Shown: positions 8,942 through 16,930 of the stretch, piece by piece | Numbering within the stretch: position 1 is the stretch's first letter | How the letters are laid out: each line of letters starts with the position of its first letter | Assembly (NCBI GenBank): GCA_023386045.1 | Contig: JAEWKK010000019.1 | Span: forward strand, 372,001 to 436,000 | Length of the DNA stretch: 64,000 nt | From: Bacteroidota bacterium | GTDB lineage: Bacteria; Bacteroidota; Bacteroidia; Chitinophagales; Chitinophagaceae | Direction: 5' to 3' | Translations under genes and position numbers: made by a program | The notes under the pieces: model-generated | What the model was told of the DNA's origin: nothing | The model's database searches: none | Seen by the model: the letters and a program-made list of their open reading frames with translations, nothing else

Positions 8942-8966
8942 AAAGCTGCTGAAATGCAGCTTTTTT
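8942..8966 (+). terminator. Rho-independent terminator after the dioxygenase gene
   Basis: Stem AAAGCTGC / GCAGCTTT with a 6-base loop, followed by a T run. Confidence 0.85.
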
Positions 8967-9085
8967 AATGCGTTGAAACTGAATACCAAAAAAATGATTT
9001 AATGTCAGAACAGCCGATTTAACGCATGCTTAACCGTTGTCGATAGTAATTTAGTCTTCTGCATTTACCAACCAAACCAAAGGAT

Positions 9086-9433
9086 ATGAAAAGATATCTA
9101 CTCTCAACCGTCTGCTTTTTAACAGCACTTCTTGTGATGAATTCTTTATCAGCACAGGAATTGGCACAGGATCAAAATCCTAATTATGATCTAAGTAGGA
9201 AAAAATATATGGGACTTTCCGATTCTGTTACTCAGTTGCACGGAACAACCGTACAGCAAACCTATAAAGCTTATGACTGGTATGAAGCCAGGCAGGAACG
9301 CAGACGAGAAAGAATTCAGTTCAGAAGAGATTTACGTAGCGAAAGAGTGAGAAATCGCTATCACTACCAGCCTTATTACTATCAACCTTATCAAAATCGT
9401 TACCGTAACCACTGGTGCTATTGGTGGTTTTGA
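9086..9433 (+). CDS. Small secreted protein, Arg/Tyr-rich C-terminus
   Basis: The 115-residue product has a signal peptide of about 24 residues ending LLVMNSLSAQE. The mature part is short. Residues 60-90 are strongly basic (ARQERRRERIQFRRDLRSERVRN), and the C-terminus is Tyr/Arg/Trp-rich (HYQPYYYQPYQNRYRNHWCYWWF). The aromatic-basic tail suggests surface binding, perhaps to nucleic acid or polysaccharide, but I do not recognise a family. It starts a run of three closely spaced envelope genes (next gene 24 bp downstream), so it is likely co-transcribed with the LpoB-like lipoprotein. Confidence 0.75.
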   Translation: MKRYLLSTVCFLTALLVMNSLSAQELAQDQNPNYDLSRKKYMGLSDSVTQLHGTTVQQTYKAYDWYEARQERRRERIQFRRDLRSERVRNRYHYQPYYYQPYQNRYRNHWCYWWF

Positions 9434-9457
9434 TTTTTCTTACCTCAAATCTTTTAT

Positions 9458-10039
9458 ATGAAGAAAGTTTTACTGTATAGCTCTTTGGGCTTTGCCCTGG
9501 TCATGACAGGCTGCGCCCGCAACGTTACCCGCATCGATCCTTCTGAACAGGTTGATATCAGTGGCAGGTGGAACAATACCGATTCAAGGCTGGTGGCAGA
9601 AGAAATGATCAACACTGTTTTAAAAGACAACTGGCTTGAAAAACACAACCAGCAAAAAGGACAAAAGCCAGTAGTAATCGTAGGCTTTGTAACCAACAAA
9701 AGCCATGAACATATAGATGCTGAGACTTTTGTTAATGATGTAGAAAGGTCATTTATCCAGACACAAAAAGTTCGCCTGGTGCAGGGAGGTAAAAAACGTG
9801 AAGAGCTCAGGGCTGAAAAAGCAGACATGCAAAGCAATGCTTCTGTCAGCAGTATGAAAAAATTTGGTCTTGAACAGGGTGCGGATTATATTCTTCAGGG
9901 TTCCATTAATTCTATTGTTGATTCGCACAAAAGAAAAAAAGTGGTGTACTACCAGGTAAACCTTGAACTCACCAATATCGAAACAAATGAAGTGGTTTGG
10001 CTGGGTGATAAAAAAATTGCCAAGTTCGTAAAGAACTGA
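9458..10039 (+). CDS. LpoB-like lipoprotein (penicillin-binding protein activator family)
   Basis: A lipoprotein signal peptide ends VMTGC, with lipidated C19. The rest (about 30-190) matches the LpoB/CsgG-like fold family: VDISGRWNNTDSRLVAEEMI, then VVIVGFVTNKSHEHIDAETFVNDVERSFI, then GADYILQGSINSIVD and a final strand pair NLELTNIETNEVVWLGDKKIAKF. In enterobacteria LpoB is an outer-membrane lipoprotein that activates PBP1B. Whether that role holds in Bacteroidota is not established. The gene lies 14 bp before a COG3014-like lipoprotein, a pairing seen in other phyla. Confidence 0.85.
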   Translation: MKKVLLYSSLGFALVMTGCARNVTRIDPSEQVDISGRWNNTDSRLVAEEMINTVLKDNWLEKHNQQKGQKPVVIVGFVTNKSHEHIDAETFVNDVERSFIQTQKVRLVQGGKKREELRAEKADMQSNASVSSMKKFGLEQGADYILQGSINSIVDSHKRKKVVYYQVNLELTNIETNEVVWLGDKKIAKFVKN

Positions 10040-10053
10040 TTTGAATAGTGGCC

Positions 10054-11460
10054 ATGAAGTTTGTAAAATATACAGGGAAGGCAGTGATGATTTCAGCACT
10101 GCTTTTTTTGTTTTCATGTGCCAGCTATCACCAGCAGTCTTATGATTATTATTCCAACCTGAAGCAGGGAAATTATCAGAAAGCTTCCACTCGCCTGGAC
10201 CATAACAGGCTTTTACAAAAGAAAAGAAACCGGCTTTTATTCCTTCTCGAAAAAGGAAGAGTAGAACATCTTCTTCAAAACTTCGAAAAAAGCAATGAAT
10301 ACTTCAATGCAGCGGACTCCATGATGGAAGGCCTGCGAACTTCTGCAAAGGATATAGTTCTGGGTACGCTGTTGAATCCTATGATGCAAACCTACCAGGG
10401 CGAAGACTTTGAAAAATACATGGTTCATTACTACAAGGCTCTGAACTATCTGCAGCTGAATAACACAGAAGAAGCACTGGTGGAAGCCCGCCGTATCAGT
10501 CTTCGGACCTATGCCCAGGACGACAGGTATGATGGTAACCGTTATACCCAGGATGCATTTTCTTTTATACTTCAGTCGCTGATCTATGAAAAAGCGGGAG
10601 ACCTGAACAATGCCTTTATTGCCTGCCGCAATGCGGCTGATTTATATATGGAACACAATGAAGAGTTCTACGGCACTAAAATGCCAATGCAGTTAAAAAA
10701 AGATCTCTTGAGACTTGCCTGGCAGAATGGTTTTATAGAAGAACTGGAATGGTATGAGTCCAGGTTCCAGTTAAAATGTGAACGTAATGAAATTAAAGAT
10801 GATGAAGTAGTCATCTTTTGGGAAAATGGTACGGCGCCGGTTAAAAAAGAAGAACATTTGTTTTTTACACTGGGAGGTAACGGTAACGACCAGTTGTTTT
10901 TTCAGGACCAGACGGGAAGATACCGTGTGCCATATGATCAGCGACAAGGTACTCTTTCAGGAAAAATAAGTGAAACGCATACTTTCCATGTGGCACTGCC
11001 AAGATATGAAACACAGGTTCCTGTATACCAAAACGCTTTTGTAACAATTGATGGAAAACAGTTTGAACTTGAAAAAGCCCAGAACATCAATGAACTGGCT
11101 TATGCAACATTGCAGGAAAGATGGTTAAAGGAATTGTCTTCAACCTTAAGCCGCATGGCGGTAAAGAAACTGGCAGAAGAAGCTGCAAAACCCAAAAAAG
11201 ATGAAAAGGATCATAAGAAAAAACAACGTGCTGAATTACTGAGTTCAGGAATCAAGGTCTTCAACCTGTTTTCAGAAAAAGCAGACACGCGTAACTGGCA
11301 AAGTTTACCCAACTCAATTTATTATACCAGGATTGCTGTTCCAAAGGGAACAAATCAGATAGATCTTAATCTTGATCAGCGTAACGGAACTAATACAAAA
11401 AGAGAGATCCTGCTAAAAAACAAAGGCAGATTGCAACTCTATAACATCTCCACTCAATAA
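10054..11460 (+). CDS. COG3014-like lipoprotein with TPR-type helices
   Basis: The 468-residue product begins with a lipoprotein signal ending LFLFSC (C22). Residues about 28-200 are helical and TPR-like (YYKALNYLQLNNTEEALVEARR, FILQSLIYEKAGDLNNAFIACRNAADLY). The later part is beta-rich, with a basic Lys/Asp stretch near 370-390. This matches the uncharacterised COG3014 family that travels with LpoB-like genes. A GTG at 10048 is in frame, but the ATG at 10054 gives the cleaner signal peptide. It is probably an envelope partner of the preceding lipoprotein, and its mechanism is unknown. Confidence 0.82.
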   Translation: MKFVKYTGKAVMISALLFLFSCASYHQQSYDYYSNLKQGNYQKASTRLDHNRLLQKKRNRLLFLLEKGRVEHLLQNFEKSNEYFNAADSMMEGLRTSAKDIVLGTLLNPMMQTYQGEDFEKYMVHYYKALNYLQLNNTEEALVEARRISLRTYAQDDRYDGNRYTQDAFSFILQSLIYEKAGDLNNAFIACRNAADLYMEHNEEFYGTKMPMQLKKDLLRLAWQNGFIEELEWYESRFQLKCERNEIKDDEVVIFWENGTAPVKKEEHLFFTLGGNGNDQLFFQDQTGRYRVPYDQRQGTLSGKISETHTFHVALPRYETQVPVYQNAFVTIDGKQFELEKAQNINELAYATLQERWLKELSSTLSRMAVKKLAEEAAKPKKDEKDHKKKQRAELLSSGIKVFNLFSEKADTRNWQSLPNSIYYTRIAVPKGTNQIDLNLDQRNGTNTKREILLKNKGRLQLYNISTQ

Positions 11461-11584
11461 CCAGCCATCAGATTTTTCCGCCATTTATCAATTTAAAAAT
11501 TTTATTGAAGATCGTAACTCTTTGGAAATCAATGATTATTTCTGATTAACCCTCCTGTTTATTGATCATTACTGGAAAAAACTT

Positions 11585-11607
11585 GGTACTATGTGTTGCA
11601 TAGTACC
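11585..11607. promoter_or_regulatory. Perfect 9-bp inverted repeat, probable PadR operator
   Basis: GGTACTATG and CATAGTACC flank the 5-base spacer TGTTG. It contains TACT-N11-AGTA, close to the PadR-family operator pattern TACT-N10-AGTA. It lies 76 bp before padR and covers the predicted -33 element, as expected for autorepression. Confidence 0.7.
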
Positions 11608-11626
11608 AAATAAGACCTTAGCTTTG
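11596..11626 (+). promoter_or_regulatory. Promoter of the padR-pspC operon
   Basis: TTG at 11596-11598 (-33) and TAGCTTTG at 11619-11626 (-7, matches TAnnTTTG) are 20 bases apart. The -33 trinucleotide is the centre of the inverted repeat at 11585-11607. A 5' leader of about 50 bases would precede the padR ATG. Confidence 0.6.
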
Positions 11627-11682
11627 TTCTGTAATCGAATCAAACATCTGCCTCCCAACCGGGAAGCAACAAACAAAGGATC

Positions 11683-12033
11683 ATGAATATAGAGAATACA
11701 CAGAGCCAGATGCGGAAGGGAATCCTGGAGTTTTGCATTCTCTCCATCATTCGCCGGGGTGAGGCCTATCCCAGTGATATTGTTGAAGAAATGAAAGCCG
11801 CCAACCTGAATATCCTGGAAGGCACCCTGTATCCCCTGTTAACCCGACTTAAAAATGCAGAAATGCTTACCTACCGCTGGGTAGAAAGTAATTCAGGTCC
11901 GCCCCGTAAATATTTCTCCCTAACCGTAAAAGGAGAAACTTTTTACAAGGAGCTTGAACAGACCTGGAACGAATTGTCAAACGCAGTCAACACACTTGCA
12001 AAAACGAACACAACTGATAACCCGTCTGTTTAA
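11683..12033 (+). CDS. PadR family transcriptional regulator
   Basis: The 116-residue protein is a compact winged-helix PadR regulator. The family signature runs through residues 10-90: KGILEFCILSIIRRGEAYPSDIVEEM, then NILEGTLYPLLTRLKNAEMLTYRW, then GPPRKYFSLTVKGE, which forms the wing. The C-terminal helix is the usual dimerisation helix. It is 27 bp ahead of the large PspC-domain gene, a PadR-PspC pairing common in Bacteroidota, and probably represses both from the palindrome at 11585-11607. The inducing signal, usually membrane stress or a small hydrophobic molecule for this family, is not shown. Confidence 0.93.
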   Translation: MNIENTQSQMRKGILEFCILSIIRRGEAYPSDIVEEMKAANLNILEGTLYPLLTRLKNAEMLTYRWVESNSGPPRKYFSLTVKGETFYKELEQTWNELSNAVNTLAKTNTTDNPSV

Positions 12034-12060
12034 AGCAGGCTTCAACCAAAGTATAAAATC

Positions 12061-14253
12061 ATGAAAAAGATTATCAACATAAACCTGGCCGGAAGGGTAA
12101 TCCCGATCGAGGATTCTGCTTATGAAAGTTTGCAGCGTTATATCGAAAGTCTCCGGCGCTATTTCGCACATGAAGATGGAAGGGATGAGATCATCAATGA
12201 TATTGAAAGCCGCATCGCGGAACTGATGAACGACAAGATCCGCAAAGGCGCTGCTTCCGTAACTGATGAAGACATCCAGGAGATCATCCATTCCATGGGC
12301 CGCGTAGAGGATTTTGAAGCAGCCGATGCTGAATCAGAAACCAAATCAACTTCAGGTACCTCTGCTTCCGATTTTACTGGAAGCAAGGAAACCAAAAGAC
12401 CCAGGGGAAGATTGTATCGCGATGTTTCTGATAAATTCCTCGGAGGTGTTTGTTCGGGCATTGCCAATTATATGAATGTGGACCCCGCTGTGATCAGGCT
12501 TTTGTTTGCCATTATCACTTTTGGTGGATTTGGTTTTGGATTCCTTCTTTATATATTCTTATGGATCTTTTTGCCAGCGAGAGACCTGGATACTTATGTA
12601 GGTAAAAGGCTATTCCGCAATCCTGATGACCAGATCATTGGTGGCGTAGCGGGTGGACTGGCAGCCTATTTCAATAAAAGCTCTAGAAATATCCGGCTGA
12701 TCTTTGCAGCACCACTATTGCTGAATATTATTTTCAGCATGCTCAACGCAGTTCTTTCATTGAATCATTTTGAGAATGTGAGTCCTTTCGATATCGCATT
12801 CGGCTCCATCAGCTCCACATTTATCCTGGCTTACCTGGTCTTGTGGATCGTACTTCCGCTTGCAAAAAGTCCTTTTGAAAAAATGGAAATGCGTGGAGAA
12901 AAAGTGGACGTGAACCGCATCAAACAAAATGTGCAGGAAGGTTTGGGTGATTTCAAAACCAGGGCACAGGCCTGGGGTGAAGAAGTAAAAGACTCTGCAA
13001 AACAATTCAGTCAGAAAGCCAGGGAGTTTGCAGGAACCAGGGGTAAAACATTTGCAGAAGAAGCAAAACCTGTAGCCAGTGGTATCGGTCATGCCATAGC
13101 CGTTATCATCAAGGCTTTCTTTTTATTCATCTTTGGAAGCATTGCTTTCGGTCTTTTTGTAGGGCTGATGATCCTGATCTTTGGTGGCGGTGCCGTGATA
13201 TGGCCATTAAAACAGGCCCTGCTTGATTTTGTTCTGGATGGTTTCTGGCAAAAAATATTCTTCTGGGGCACGCTCCTGTTCTTCATTCTAGTACCCATTC
13301 TCGCCTTCATGACCTGGCTGGTGCGCCGCATTATGAATGTTCGCTCTCAAAGAAATTACCTGGGCTGGATATTTGGGGGACTTTGGACCCTGGGTTGGAT
13401 CTCCTTTATTCTACTTGTTAGTTTATTGTCAAGGGATTTCAGAACCGACCAGGAAACAACTGAAGAAGTAAGGATCACACAACCGGCAACTGGAAAGATG
13501 ATCATCACGATCAGCGAACCTGCCATCAGGTATAAGAATGACCTGTTTTTTACCGATGCTGATAATAATGGCTGGGACTTTACCGAAGACACACTTAAGC
13601 TGGCCAATGTAAAAATGGAATTTGATGCCAGCAGGGATAGTAATTATTACGTTTCTGTTATCAGACAGAGTAATGGCAGGGATTATAACCAGGCCATGGC
13701 ATTAGCAGGTAAGATCAGCTATCATGTAGCGAGTTATGATAGTGTGCTGGATATAGGAAGCGGTTATGCTATCGCTAGATCTGATAAGTTCAGAGGCCAG
13801 GAAGTAACACTGGTGATCAGTGTTCCGGTAGGCAAGAAGATCTTCTTCGATCCATCAGTGGCAGAAAAACTGAATCCTTACAGCTTCAGGGTTAAAAGAA
13901 GTCGCCGTGGTGTAAGTGTGAGGTATGATGACCATTATGTTTTTGGTTACAGAACTGGCATTGATTATACGATGACTTCCAGGGGTGAACTAAAGAAGGA
14001 TGAAGATTTGAATAAAGCGAATATTCAAAACAACCGGCTTCCTGCTGAAAAAAACGAACCAGTTCCTTCTGTGAATACAAAAGATTCTCTGAACAGGGTT
14101 CTTGAAGAGGAAAGAAGAAAAAAACAGGAATCTGAAGAGCGCATCAGGCAACTGGAAGAACAAATGAAAACACAAAGAACCGGATTCAGAAAGGAATCCC
14201 TGGATAAGGATTACTCATCCAACATTCCTTTTCTGCCCAGTCTTTTTATATGA
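12061..14253 (+). CDS. PspC-domain integral membrane stress protein
   Basis: The 730-residue protein begins with a soluble helical region (1-105) that resembles the small domain often found downstream of PadR genes. Two PspC units follow: RLYRDVSDKFLGGVCSGIANYMNVDP...LLYIFLWIFLP (about 118-178) and KRLFRNPDDQIIGGVAGGLAAYF...ILAYLVLWIVLPLA (about 185-268). Further membrane helices lie near 340-380, 395-425 and 435-460. The periplasmic C-terminal part (about 465-660) is beta-rich, and a Glu/Arg/Lys coiled coil lies near 680-710. PspC is the membrane sensor of the phage-shock response in proteobacteria. No pspA is nearby, so only a general envelope-stress role can be inferred. Confidence 0.88.
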   Translation: MKKIININLAGRVIPIEDSAYESLQRYIESLRRYFAHEDGRDEIINDIESRIAELMNDKIRKGAASVTDEDIQEIIHSMGRVEDFEAADAESETKSTSGTSASDFTGSKETKRPRGRLYRDVSDKFLGGVCSGIANYMNVDPAVIRLLFAIITFGGFGFGFLLYIFLWIFLPARDLDTYVGKRLFRNPDDQIIGGVAGGLAAYFNKSSRNIRLIFAAPLLLNIIFSMLNAVLSLNHFENVSPFDIAFGSISSTFILAYLVLWIVLPLAKSPFEKMEMRGEKVDVNRIKQNVQEGLGDFKTRAQAWGEEVKDSAKQFSQKAREFAGTRGKTFAEEAKPVASGIGHAIAVIIKAFFLFIFGSIAFGLFVGLMILIFGGGAVIWPLKQALLDFVLDGFWQKIFFWGTLLFFILVPILAFMTWLVRRIMNVRSQRNYLGWIFGGLWTLGWISFILLVSLLSRDFRTDQETTEEVRITQPATGKMIITISEPAIRYKNDLFFTDADNNGWDFTEDTLKLANVKMEFDASRDSNYYVSVIRQSNGRDYNQAMALAGKISYHVASYDSVLDIGSGYAIARSDKFRGQEVTLVISVPVGKKIFFDPSVAEKLNPYSFRVKRSRRGVSVRYDDHYVFGYRTGIDYTMTSRGELKKDEDLNKANIQNNRLPAEKNEPVPSVNTKDSLNRVLEEERRKKQESEERIRQLEEQMKTQRTGFRKESLDKDYSSNIPFLPSLFI

Positions 14254-14294
14254 CTCAATTAGGTTGAAGTTGTCCCGCTTATGGCGGGATCCCG

Positions 14295-14325
14295 AAGGGC
14301 TCCTTTTGGAGCCTTTCTATTTTTT
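14295..14325 (+). terminator. Rho-independent terminator of the padR-pspC operon
   Basis: Stem GGCTCC / GGAGCC with loop TTTT, followed by TTTCTATTTTTT. Confidence 0.85.
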
Positions 14326-14405
14326 ATTAAGGTAAGCCATCTGCACTTCAGGCGCATTATTTACTTCAAAAAACATTAATTCACCCAAATCAGGCTATAG
14401 ACGGT

Positions 14406-14413
14406 TATTTTTG
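14406..14413 (+). promoter_or_regulatory. Putative -7 box of gcvT
   Basis: TATTTTTG matches TAnnTTTG, 18 bp before the gcvT ATG. The -33 element is not obvious. I saw no glycine-riboswitch-like fold in the 90 bases upstream. Confidence 0.45.
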
Positions 14414-14431
14414 CAAACCTAAAATCTATTC

Positions 14432-15517
14432 ATGAAGCAAACACCTTTTACCCAAAAGCATATTGAACTTGGTGCAAAGATGGCCGAGTTTGCGGGATAC
14501 AACATGCCAATCAGCTATAGCGGGATCAACGATGAACACAATACGGTTAGAAAAAATGCCGGCGTTTTTGACGTGAGCCACATGGGAGAGTTCATGCTCA
14601 AGGGTGAGGGAGCGCTGGACCTGATCCAGCGCGTTACTACAAACGACGCTTCAAAGCTCACGGCAGGAAAAGCCCAGTATAGCTGCATGCCCAATGCTGA
14701 AGGTGGCATTGTAGATGATTTGCTGATCTATTGCATAGAAGAGAACAAGGTTTACATGATTGTAGTAAATGCATCCAATATTGAAAAGGATTGGAACTGG
14801 ATACAAAAACACAACGATCAAAAAGTTGAGATGCATAATATCTCTAATGATACCTGCCTGCTGGCCGTCCAGGGTCCCAATGCTACACGCATTTTGCAGA
14901 CACTGACCGATATGGACATCATGAACCTGAAGTATTACACTTTTGCAAAGGGTAAATTTTCTGGCGTTGACAATGTGCTGATCAGCTCTACAGGTTATAC
15001 AGGCGCCGGAGGTGTTGAGATCTATTTTAAAAACGAAGACGGTAACGCTGATAAGGTATGGAATGCCATATTTGAAGCAGGTGCAGCACAGGGAATAAAA
15101 CCCATCGGTCTTGCTGCCAGAGATACACTCAGACTTGAAATGGGTTATTGTTTATATGGTAATGATATAGACGATACTACTTCTCCTCTTGAAGCAGGAC
15201 TGGGCTGGATTACCAAGTTCACAAAAGATTTTACTGCGAAAGATATATTGCTGAAGCAAAAGGAAAATGGTGTCATTCGCAAACTGGTGGGTTTTGAAAT
15301 GGTCGACCGTGGTATCCCACGTCATCATTATGAGATCTGTGATGAGAATGGCAAACAGATCGGATATGTAACCTCTGGTACACAATCACCCAGTCTCAAT
15401 AAAGCCATAGGAATGGGATATGTGGAAACTGCTTTTTCTACTGTTGATACACCAGTGTATATCAAAGTGCGCGACAGGCTACTGGCGGCTAAAGTGGTAA
15501 AAATTCCATTCAGTTAA
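14432..15517 (+). CDS. gcvT: Aminomethyltransferase, glycine cleavage T protein
   Basis: GcvT takes the aminomethyl group from lipoylated GcvH and passes the one-carbon unit to tetrahydrofolate, releasing ammonia. The 361-residue length is usual. Visible landmarks are FAGYNMPISYSGINDEHNTVRKNAGVFDVSHMGEF (about 16-50), SSTGYTGAGGVEIYF (about 189-203), GLAARDTLRLEMGYCLYGNDID (about 229-250) and the C-terminal barrel with YVTSGTQSPSLNKAIGMGYV. All are typical of active GcvT rather than YgfZ. Other gcv genes are not in the window, which is normal for Bacteroidota. Confidence 0.97.
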   Translation: MKQTPFTQKHIELGAKMAEFAGYNMPISYSGINDEHNTVRKNAGVFDVSHMGEFMLKGEGALDLIQRVTTNDASKLTAGKAQYSCMPNAEGGIVDDLLIYCIEENKVYMIVVNASNIEKDWNWIQKHNDQKVEMHNISNDTCLLAVQGPNATRILQTLTDMDIMNLKYYTFAKGKFSGVDNVLISSTGYTGAGGVEIYFKNEDGNADKVWNAIFEAGAAQGIKPIGLAARDTLRLEMGYCLYGNDIDDTTSPLEAGLGWITKFTKDFTAKDILLKQKENGVIRKLVGFEMVDRGIPRHHYEICDENGKQIGYVTSGTQSPSLNKAIGMGYVETAFSTVDTPVYIKVRDRLLAAKVVKIPFS

Positions 15518-15573
15518 GAATGACGCTCCCTATCCTGTAGTTATTCTAATCATCAACCCTTAGCCTTTATCCT

Positions 15574-16050
15574 ATGCCTCTCATTCATCTTACAACATTT
15601 ATTGAAGCAGCACCTGAAATGGTGTTTGACTTAAGCAGAAGTGTTGACCTTCATAAATATTCCATGAAGCAGCACCAGGAAATGGCAGTGGATGGTGTAA
15701 TGAGTGGGCTGATGAATTTGAATGATGTGGTAACCTGGAAGGCGAAGCATATGTTTCGTGAAAGGAAGCTAACAGTAAAGATCACCCGATTCCAGAAGCC
15801 CGACTGTTTTATTGATGAACAGCTCAAAGGCGATTTCCGGATGATGAAACACGAACATTATTTCAAGCCTGTGGAAAACGGCACGATTATGATAGATCAG
15901 TTCCATTTTGAATTAAAAAACGGATGGTTCGGAAAAATCATCAGCAGCCTTTACCTGGAAAATTATTTGAGAAACCTGCTTCTTGAAAGAAATGCGGCCA
16001 TCAAAAAAGCCGCTGAAGGAAGCCAGTGGAAACAATATTTACATTCATGA
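15574..16050 (+). CDS. SRPBCC (START/Bet v1-like) ligand-binding protein
   Basis: The 158-residue product fits one SRPBCC fold: a first strand (LIHLTTFIEAAPEMVFDLSRSVDLHKYSM), central strands with VTWKAKHMFRERKLTVKITRFQKPDCFIDEQLKGDFRMMKHEHYF, and a long C-terminal helix (YLENYLRNLLLERNAAIKKAAE). This branch is often annotated as a ligand-binding protein or a nucleoside-diphosphate-sugar-epimerase-associated domain. No catalytic residues can be assigned. Its TGA overlaps the comB ATG (ATGA), so the two are likely made together. Confidence 0.82.
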   Translation: MPLIHLTTFIEAAPEMVFDLSRSVDLHKYSMKQHQEMAVDGVMSGLMNLNDVVTWKAKHMFRERKLTVKITRFQKPDCFIDEQLKGDFRMMKHEHYFKPVENGTIMIDQFHFELKNGWFGKIISSLYLENYLRNLLLERNAAIKKAAEGSQWKQYLHS

Positions 16051-16778
16051 GCAAACCTAATTTACATACCTGTTTGTCACCCGCCCTCTTGCATCTTTAT
16101 GATGTTCGTGATTGTATTGTTGTGGTGATTGATGTATTGAGAGCAACTTCCACCATCGCTACAGCACTTTATAACGGGGCAAAAGAAGTTATACCTGTGG
16201 ATAGCGTGGAGCGTTGCATTCAGCTGGGTAAAGAGCTTGAATGCATTACCGCAGGCGAAAGAGATGGACAGGTGGCAGCTGGTCTTCAATATGGAAATTC
16301 TTCTTTTGAATATCCTGCGGAATTTATCAATGGCAAAACTCTTGTTCTGACTACAACTAATGGTACGAAACTCCTGCACATGGCCCTGGCAAAAGGAGCA
16401 ACTGAAATCATCACAGGAGCTTTTCTGAATTTATCTGCGGTTTGTGATCACCTGGTAAAAATGAATAAGAATGTGATCCTCGGTTGCGCAGCCTGGAAGG
16501 ACAAACCCAATATGGAAGATACCCTGCTTGCAGGCGCCATTGTTTCAAGGATCAGGGAAAACTTCGAGATCAATTGCGACTCTTCACAAATGGCGAGGAA
16601 TCTCTATCAGATAGCAAAACCGGATCTTTATGAATTCATGAAAGTCAATGATGCATCACATTATCACAGGCTCACAAACTTCGGTCTTGAAAAAGATATC
16701 AGGCATTGTCTTACGGAAAATATCGCCAATATTGTTCCTGAATATGTAGATGGAAAACTGGTAGTGCAGCCGCAGTAA
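16047..16778 (+). CDS. comB: 2-phosphosulfolactate phosphatase family protein
   Basis: ComB hydrolyses 2-phosphosulfolactate to sulfolactate, a step first known from coenzyme M synthesis but widespread in bacteria that do not make coenzyme M. The 243-residue product carries the family's N-terminal segment VVVIDVLRATSTIATALYNGAKEVIPVDSVE, the TAGERDG motif, the GNSSFEY motif, and TTTNGTKLL. An in-frame ATG at 16026 lies inside the preceding gene. The ATG at 16047, overlapping the preceding stop, is preferred. No comA or comC is nearby, so the physiological substrate is uncertain. Confidence 0.88.
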   Translation: MSKPNLHTCLSPALLHLYDVRDCIVVVIDVLRATSTIATALYNGAKEVIPVDSVERCIQLGKELECITAGERDGQVAAGLQYGNSSFEYPAEFINGKTLVLTTTNGTKLLHMALAKGATEIITGAFLNLSAVCDHLVKMNKNVILGCAAWKDKPNMEDTLLAGAIVSRIRENFEINCDSSQMARNLYQIAKPDLYEFMKVNDASHYHRLTNFGLEKDIRHCLTENIANIVPEYVDGKLVVQPQ

Positions 16779-16837
16779 GTCCTAAATTTTAACGCAGAAA
16801 TACTCCATTTTGTCAGGTTTTCTGGAAAGGATTCAGT

Positions 16838-16845
16838 TACTTTTG
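16838..16845 (+). promoter_or_regulatory. Putative -7 box of the SNF2 helicase gene
   Basis: TACTTTTG matches TAnnTTTG, with a TTTTG 25 bases further upstream as a poor -33 candidate. It leaves a leader of about 80 bases containing short imperfect GGCAGT repeats. Confidence 0.4.
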
Positions 16846-16930
16846 CAGATTGCCCTTTTTCGAACAGCTGGCAGTGGGCAATTGGCAGTTGCGTTGAAAG
16901 CAGCTGCTTCTGGTCAGCTGCAACTTATCT

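Noticed and set aside
14314..14431. Glycine riboswitch before gcvT
   Set aside because: I could not find the conserved tandem aptamer features in the short leader.
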